Positions 7,297-10,962 of a stretch of 10,962 nucleotides of DNA are shown here, piece by piece. This DNA comes from Pseudomonadota bacterium (GTDB lineage Bacteria; Pseudomonadota; Gammaproteobacteria; Burkholderiales; Eutrophovitaceae). The position numbers and the translations under genes are program-made. Below the pieces are notes generated by a model, which was given only the letters and a program-made list of their open reading frames with translations, did not search any database and was not told where the DNA came from. Numbering within the stretch: the first letter of the stretch is position 1; each line of letters begins with the position of its first letter. The stretch spans positions 2,796-13,757 of the forward strand of contig PAHB01000118.1 in assembly GCA_002704665.1 (NCBI GenBank). The letters run 5' to 3'.

Positions 7297-7330
7297 ACTA
7301 TTTGTGCGTTGTTTTTTTTAAGGTAATTCG

Positions 7331-7570
7331 GTGCTAGAAGATAATATAATTGCAAGACATGTCAGACAGGCTTTGCGCGAGTATTTAAAGGATCTGGATG
7401 GGGAAAACTCTATTGGAATTAGAGATATGGTAGTTGAATCAGTCGAAAAACCAGTTATTGAAACAATACTCGAACATGTGGAAGGAAATCAAACCCGTGC
7501 AGCGGCTATGCTCGGATTAAATCGAAATACACTTCGCAAAAAAATAAAAATATACAAAATCAAAATGTGA
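7331..7570 (+). CDS. fis: Fis, nucleoid-associated DNA-binding protein
   Basis: Fis is a small homodimeric DNA-bending protein that shapes the nucleoid and regulates growth-linked genes. The product is 79 residues, against 98 in E. coli, and this shorter form is usual in betaproteobacteria. Most of the E. coli N-terminal arm, used with DNA invertases, is missing. The dimer helices are at about residues 5-45 (ARHVRQALREYLKDLDG, then VVESVEKPVIETILEHV). The C-terminal helix-turn-helix is GNQTRAAAMLGLNRNTLRKK (residues 52-71), nearly identical to other Fis proteins. The start is GTG at 7331, preceded by AAGGT (7320-7324) at good spacing; no ATG precedes the conserved helices in this frame. It stands 47 bases before purH, a neighbour often seen in betaproteobacteria. 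The dusB gene that usually precedes fis is absent. Confidence 0.93.
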   Translation: MLEDNIIARHVRQALREYLKDLDGENSIGIRDMVVESVEKPVIETILEHVEGNQTRAAAMLGLNRNTLRKKIKIYKIKM

Positions 7571-7617
7571 AGCGGTAAAATAACCAAAGTCGCAACGGCA
7601 GATAGGGAACAGATGAA

Positions 7618-9174
7618 ATGACACAAAAGCGTTTTGCTTTAATCAGTGTTTCTGACAAAACGAATATTGATTTTTTAGGACGGAAACTTTCGGAGTTAGG
7701 AGTCGAAATTTTGTCCACTGGTGGCACAGCTGAAAAGCTACGTAAGAGCGGAGTCCCGGTAACGGAAGTTTCCGAGCATACGGGATTTCCTGAAATACTG
7801 GACGGGAGGGTTAAAACGTTACATCCCAAAGTTCACGGTGGCATCCTAGCCGATCGCCGTAAACATTCTCACATAGCAGAAATGGAAGAAAATAACATTC
7901 CTCCAATTGAAATTGTAGTAGTTAACCTATATCCCTTTGCGGAGGCTATAAAAAAACCTAACTGTAGCCTTGAGACAGCTATAGAAAATATCGATATTGG
8001 TGGTCCTGCAATGATCAGGGCAGCCGCAAAAAATTGGGAAAATATTTGCGTCATTACCGAGACCAAAGACTATAAAAATTTTGTAAAAAAATTCAAGGAA
8101 TCGAATGGTAAAATCGATCGTTCAAGCCGCTTTAACTTTGCAAAAAAAGCATTCGCTCACACTGCTGCATATGACGGAATGATAAGTAATCATCTATCTT
8201 CGTTGGATTTAGATAGTCACCAGCGCAAATTTCCAGATAATTTTAATATGCAGTTTATTAAAGACCAAGAACTTAGATATGGCGAGAACCCTCATCAGCA
8301 AGCAGCTTTCTATATTGATCAAACTTATAAAAGCGGATACTCTCAACTTGCCGGTAAGGAGCTTTCATTCAACAATATTGTTGATACTGATACTGCCTGG
8401 GAGTGTGTGAAGGGGTTTAATTCGCCGAGCTGCGTAATAGTAAAGCACGCTAATCCTTGCGGAGTCGGAATCGGACATACTCCTCTGGTAGCTTACGAAA
8501 AGGCCTACTCCACAGATCCGAAGTCAGCTTTTGGAGGAATTATTGCCTTAAATTCAGAAATAGACGCCACTACGGCAAAAGCAATAAGCAATCAATTTGT
8601 GGAGGTTATCGTAGCCCCCGCCTTTTCTACTGCTGCCTTGGATGTTATCGGAGAGAAAAAAAATCTCAGAATTTTACAAACATCAAATCATCGAAATTTG
8701 AATAACTATGACCTCAAGAAAATTCATAACGGTATTTTGATTCAAACCAAAGACGATATTAGTGAAAAAGACTTACATGATAAAATAATAATTCCGACAA
8801 AGATAAAACCACGAGAAGAAGACAGAGAACAATTAATGTTCGCGTGGCAAATAGCGAAGTTTGTAAAGTCAAACGCTATAGTTTTTTTTAAAGATGGCAT
8901 GACAATCGGCATCGGGGCAGGGCAAATGAGTCGAGTTGACTCGGTAAAGATAGCCAAAATAAAAGCAAAAGAAGCAGGACTTAGCCTCAAGGGCAGTGTT
9001 GTAGCCTCAGATGCTTTTTTTCCTTTTCCAGATGCAATTGAATTTATAGCTGAAACTGGAGCGACCTCAATAATCCATCCTGGAGGAAGTGTAAGAGACA
9101 AGGAAATAATATTAACAGCTGATAAACTCGGGCTAGGAATGATTTTCACAGGATTCCGTCACTTCAGGCACTAG
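7618..9174 (+). CDS. purH: PurH, bifunctional AICAR transformylase/IMP cyclohydrolase
   Basis: PurH performs the last two steps of de novo IMP synthesis: formylation of AICAR from 10-formyl-tetrahydrofolate, then cyclisation to IMP. The 518 residues give the full two-domain protein. The N-terminal MGS-like cyclohydrolase domain carries LSTGGTAEKLRKSGVPVTEV (32-51) and LDGRVKTLHPKVHGGILADR (61-80). The C-terminal transformylase domain has RYGENPHQ (220-227), the catalytic KH pair in IVKHANPCGVGIG (K276, H277), SAFGGIIALN (303-312), IGAGQMSRVDS (432-442) and SDAFFPFPDAIEF (464-476). It ends in TGFRHFRH, as complete PurH proteins do. A modest ribosome binding site (AGGG, 7604-7607) lies 10 bases before the ATG. 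It follows fis by 47 bases and precedes purD by 58, with no terminator in either gap. Confidence 0.98.
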   Translation: MTQKRFALISVSDKTNIDFLGRKLSELGVEILSTGGTAEKLRKSGVPVTEVSEHTGFPEILDGRVKTLHPKVHGGILADRRKHSHIAEMEENNIPPIEIVVVNLYPFAEAIKKPNCSLETAIENIDIGGPAMIRAAAKNWENICVITETKDYKNFVKKFKESNGKIDRSSRFNFAKKAFAHTAAYDGMISNHLSSLDLDSHQRKFPDNFNMQFIKDQELRYGENPHQQAAFYIDQTYKSGYSQLAGKELSFNNIVDTDTAWECVKGFNSPSCVIVKHANPCGVGIGHTPLVAYEKAYSTDPKSAFGGIIALNSEIDATTAKAISNQFVEVIVAPAFSTAALDVIGEKKNLRILQTSNHRNLNNYDLKKIHNGILIQTKDDISEKDLHDKIIIPTKIKPREEDREQLMFAWQIAKFVKSNAIVFFKDGMTIGIGAGQMSRVDSVKIAKIKAKEAGLSLKGSVVASDAFFPFPDAIEFIAETGATSIIHPGGSVRDKEIILTADKLGLGMIFTGFRHFRH

Positions 9175-9232
9175 CCTAAGTCCAACGTTTTGCAACTATT
9201 GAGATAAGTATAAATGAACCATAACGGAATCT

Positions 9233-10519
9233 ATGAAAAAAAAAGAACTATTTAAAGTTTTAGTTATTGGATCGGGCGGTCGAGAACACGCTATTGCTTG
9301 GTCTCTAGCAAAAGACAAGAGAGTCTCTACAGTTTATGTAGCACCAGGAAATGGAGGCACTTTCTACGAGCCTAAAATAGAAAATATTAACTTAACTAAT
9401 TTCGATGAACTATCAAATTTTGCGTTCGAAAATAACATAAGACTTACAGTAGTTGGTCCTGAAGGACCGCTTTCTGAAGGATTAGTCGATAAATTTGCAG
9501 AAAAACAACTACCCATTTTCGGACCAACCAGAGAGGCAGCTCAACTCGAGTCGTCAAAAGAATTTGCGAAGCTTTTTATGCAACGGTATAAAATTCCAAG
9601 TGCAAAATTTAAATCTTTCAGTGATCCGTCACTCGCCCACAAATATGTTAAAGCAACTGCTGACGGACCAGTAGTTGTAAAAGCTGATGGGCTTGCGGCC
9701 GGAAAGGGCGTGGTGATTGCTCGCGACTCAAGAGAAGCACACTCAGCTATTGACATGATGTTGATTGACAAAAAAATGGGGGCGGCCGGAAATAAAATTA
9801 TAATTGAAGAATTTCTCCAAGGGGAGGAATTAAGTTTTATAGTCGCGACCGACGGAAAACACATATTACCACTAGCTACAAGCCGAGATCATAAAAGACT
9901 TTTAGAAAATGACCGAGGGCCAAATACTGGAGGCATGGGTGCTTACTCTCCTGCCACTGATCACTCTGAATCAGCTCTTCAACAGCAAATAATGTCCGCA
10001 ATAATTGAGCCCACTTTAGCAGGATTAAGAGCAGAAAAAATTCTTTATAAAGGTTTCCTGTACGCCGGACTTATGATCACCGAGAAAAAAGTACCATATG
10101 TCTTGGAGTTTAACTGCCGTCTAGGTGATCCGGAAACTCAACCAATACTTTTTAGACTAAAAAGCAGTTTGTTTGCTCTTTGTGAATATGCGCTTGACCA
10201 AGAACTAGATAAGTACCAAATAGAATGGGACTCGAGGTGTGCACTCGGGACAGTAATTGCAACACAAGGCTACCCTCAATCTCCGATAAATGGCCAAAGA
10301 ATAGGAAATCTCCCGTCTAATAAACCGGACATGCACATATTCCATGCTGGCACCATAGAGAAGGACGATCACCTTTTCGTAAATGGCGGCAGAATATTGT
10401 GTGTTACGGCTCTTTCAGAAAATATATCTACAGCTCGTAATCAAGTTATGGAAACTATAAATGCTATTGACATCCCAGGTGCGCAGTTTAGAAATGATAT
10501 TGGCCTATCAAAGAAATAA
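9233..10519 (+). CDS. purD: PurD, phosphoribosylamine-glycine ligase (GAR synthetase)
   Basis: PurD joins glycine to 5-phosphoribosylamine with ATP, the second step of de novo purine synthesis. The 428 residues are the usual length for the monofunctional enzyme and show an ATP-grasp fold. VLVIGSGGREHAIAW is at 9-23 in the N domain, VVGPEGPLSEGLVD at 73-86, and the ATP-binding loop VVKADGLAAGKGVVIA at 148-163. EEFLQGEELSF follows at 192-202, DHKRLLENDRGPNTGGMGAY at 219-238, and the metal-binding LEFNCRLGDPETQPI at 291-305. The ATG is followed at once by a run of nine A (9236-9244, MKKKE). Only a short GGA precedes it as a ribosome binding site. It sits 12 bases before hemF. No purine operator can be asserted in the 58-base gap after purH. 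Confidence 0.97.
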   Translation: MKKKELFKVLVIGSGGREHAIAWSLAKDKRVSTVYVAPGNGGTFYEPKIENINLTNFDELSNFAFENNIRLTVVGPEGPLSEGLVDKFAEKQLPIFGPTREAAQLESSKEFAKLFMQRYKIPSAKFKSFSDPSLAHKYVKATADGPVVVKADGLAAGKGVVIARDSREAHSAIDMMLIDKKMGAAGNKIIIEEFLQGEELSFIVATDGKHILPLATSRDHKRLLENDRGPNTGGMGAYSPATDHSESALQQQIMSAIIEPTLAGLRAEKILYKGFLYAGLMITEKKVPYVLEFNCRLGDPETQPILFRLKSSLFALCEYALDQELDKYQIEWDSRCALGTVIATQGYPQSPINGQRIGNLPSNKPDMHIFHAGTIEKDDHLFVNGGRILCVTALSENISTARNQVMETINAIDIPGAQFRNDIGLSKK

Positions 10520-10531
10520 CCTCTAAAAAAG

Positions 10532-10962
10532 ATGCAACTTGACGACGTTAAAGATTACTTAATACAGCTCCAAAAAAATATAATCGATAGCCTTACGATC
10601 GCAGATGGCAAATCATTTAACCAAGATGTTTGGAAAAGACCTCTTGGAGGGGGTGGAATAACATCAATCGTCGAAAATGGTCCTGTCATCGAACGAGGTG
10701 GAGTAAATTTTTCTCACGTATTCGGAGAAACTTTGCCTCCCTCCGCCACTCTAGATCGTCCAGAATTAACCGGATGCGCCTTTGAAGCGATGGGGTTATC
10801 GGTAGTAATTCATCCCCAAAACCCTTTCGTACCAACTATTCACATGAATATTCGTTTTTTTATTGCCAAACAAAAAAATAATATCCAGGGTTGGTGGTTT
10901 GGGGGGGGGATCGACCTAACCCCTTATTACGGAAACGAATCCGATGTCAAACAGTTTCACCG
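10532..10962 (+). CDS. hemF: HemF, oxygen-dependent coproporphyrinogen III oxidase, N-terminal part
   Basis: HemF uses O2 to decarboxylate two propionates of coproporphyrinogen III, giving protoporphyrinogen IX in heme synthesis. The first 143 codons are present, roughly half of the usual 300-residue protein; the rest lies beyond the right edge. Family blocks are clear: GGGG near residue 39, GGVNFSHVFGETLPPSAT at 56-73, RPELTGCAFEAMGLSVVIHP at 76-95, NPFVPTIHMNIRFF at 97-110, and WWFGGGIDLTPYY at 121-133. The ATG follows purD by 12 bases with only a weak ribosome binding site, so translation may depend on the upstream gene. The three glycines of WWFGGG are encoded as an uninterrupted run of nine G (10901-10909), odd for such AT-rich DNA. 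It may be followed by nadD, as in other betaproteobacteria, but that is outside the window. Confidence 0.95.
   Translation, partial: MQLDDVKDYLIQLQKNIIDSLTIADGKSFNQDVWKRPLGGGGITSIVENGPVIERGGVNFSHVFGETLPPSATLDRPELTGCAFEAMGLSVVIHPQNPFVPTIHMNIRFFIAKQKNNIQGWWFGGGIDLTPYYGNESDVKQFH

Noticed and set aside
8742..9149. Minus-strand open frame of 135 codons inside purH
   Set aside because: It is antisense to the conserved transformylase domain, has low-complexity serine- and isoleucine-rich product, and shows no recognisable domain or ribosome binding site.
9182..9197. Possible PurR box before purD (centred on AACGTT)
   Set aside because: Only about 9 of 16 positions match the enterobacterial consensus, the two halves are not symmetric, and PurR is mainly gammaproteobacterial.
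9209..9214. TATAAA as a -10 element for purD
   Set aside because: TTGCAA (9190-9195) is only 13 bases away, too close for a -35, and no other -35 fits; AT-rich DNA gives such matches by chance.
9541..9864. Minus-strand open frame of 107 codons inside purD
   Set aside because: It is antisense to the ATP-grasp domain, and its product resembles no family.
1..10962. Mobile elements, CRISPR arrays, tRNA or rRNA genes, toxin-antitoxin or phage-defence systems
   Set aside because: No transposase, repeat array, cloverleaf or defence domain was seen; nearly all of the sequence is accounted for by recognised housekeeping genes.

Overview
The window is ordinary bacterial chromosome: AT-rich, densely packed, and almost entirely housekeeping genes. 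Every long coding region can be assigned to a known family. Gene order and protein signatures point to an AT-rich betaproteobacterium, possibly of the small-genome aquatic kind. The order is surA and lptD on the minus strand, divergent from amgK, murU, (a PaiB-like gene), pepP, ubiH, fis, purH, purD and hemF. The 79-residue Fis has the short betaproteobacterial length, and ubiH carries the GNAAQTLHP signature. Assignment to a genus is not possible from this window. Two enzymes consume oxygen or usually require it (UbiH-type hydroxylase and HemF), so the organism probably respires aerobically. LptD and SurA show that it has an LPS-bearing outer membrane.

Layout: (1) Positions 1-2377, minus strand: lptD, followed downstream by the first 55 codons of surA, which runs off the left edge. 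This is outer-membrane biogenesis, with the periplasmic chaperone beside the LPS translocon that it helps fold. (2) Positions 2378-2453: a short divergent intergenic region. (3) Positions 2454-7245, plus strand: a tight run of amgK, murU, a paiB-like gene, pepP and ubiH, with gaps of 4 and 22 bases and overlaps of about 17 and 11 bases, consistent with one transcript. AmgK and MurU form the salvage route from MurNAc to UDP-MurNAc. PepP trims Xaa-Pro peptides, and UbiH acts in ubiquinone synthesis. (4) Positions 7246-7330: a gap holding a plausible intrinsic terminator. Many betaproteobacteria have dusB at this place, and it is absent here. (5) Positions 7331-10962: fis (GTG start), purH, purD and the 5' part of hemF, which runs off the right edge. 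PurH and PurD are two steps of de novo purine synthesis; HemF is the aerobic coproporphyrinogen oxidase of heme synthesis.

The points most worth a second look are as follows. The paiB-like gene has a good ribosome binding site but no ATG, GTG or TTG at the position the family start requires (ATA or ATT instead). LptD carries only one N-terminal and one C-terminal cysteine. A terminator sits where dusB is expected, ahead of fis. A run of nine G lies inside the most conserved motif of hemF. I found no mobile element, CRISPR array, tRNA or rRNA, and nothing that looks like an undescribed multi-gene system.
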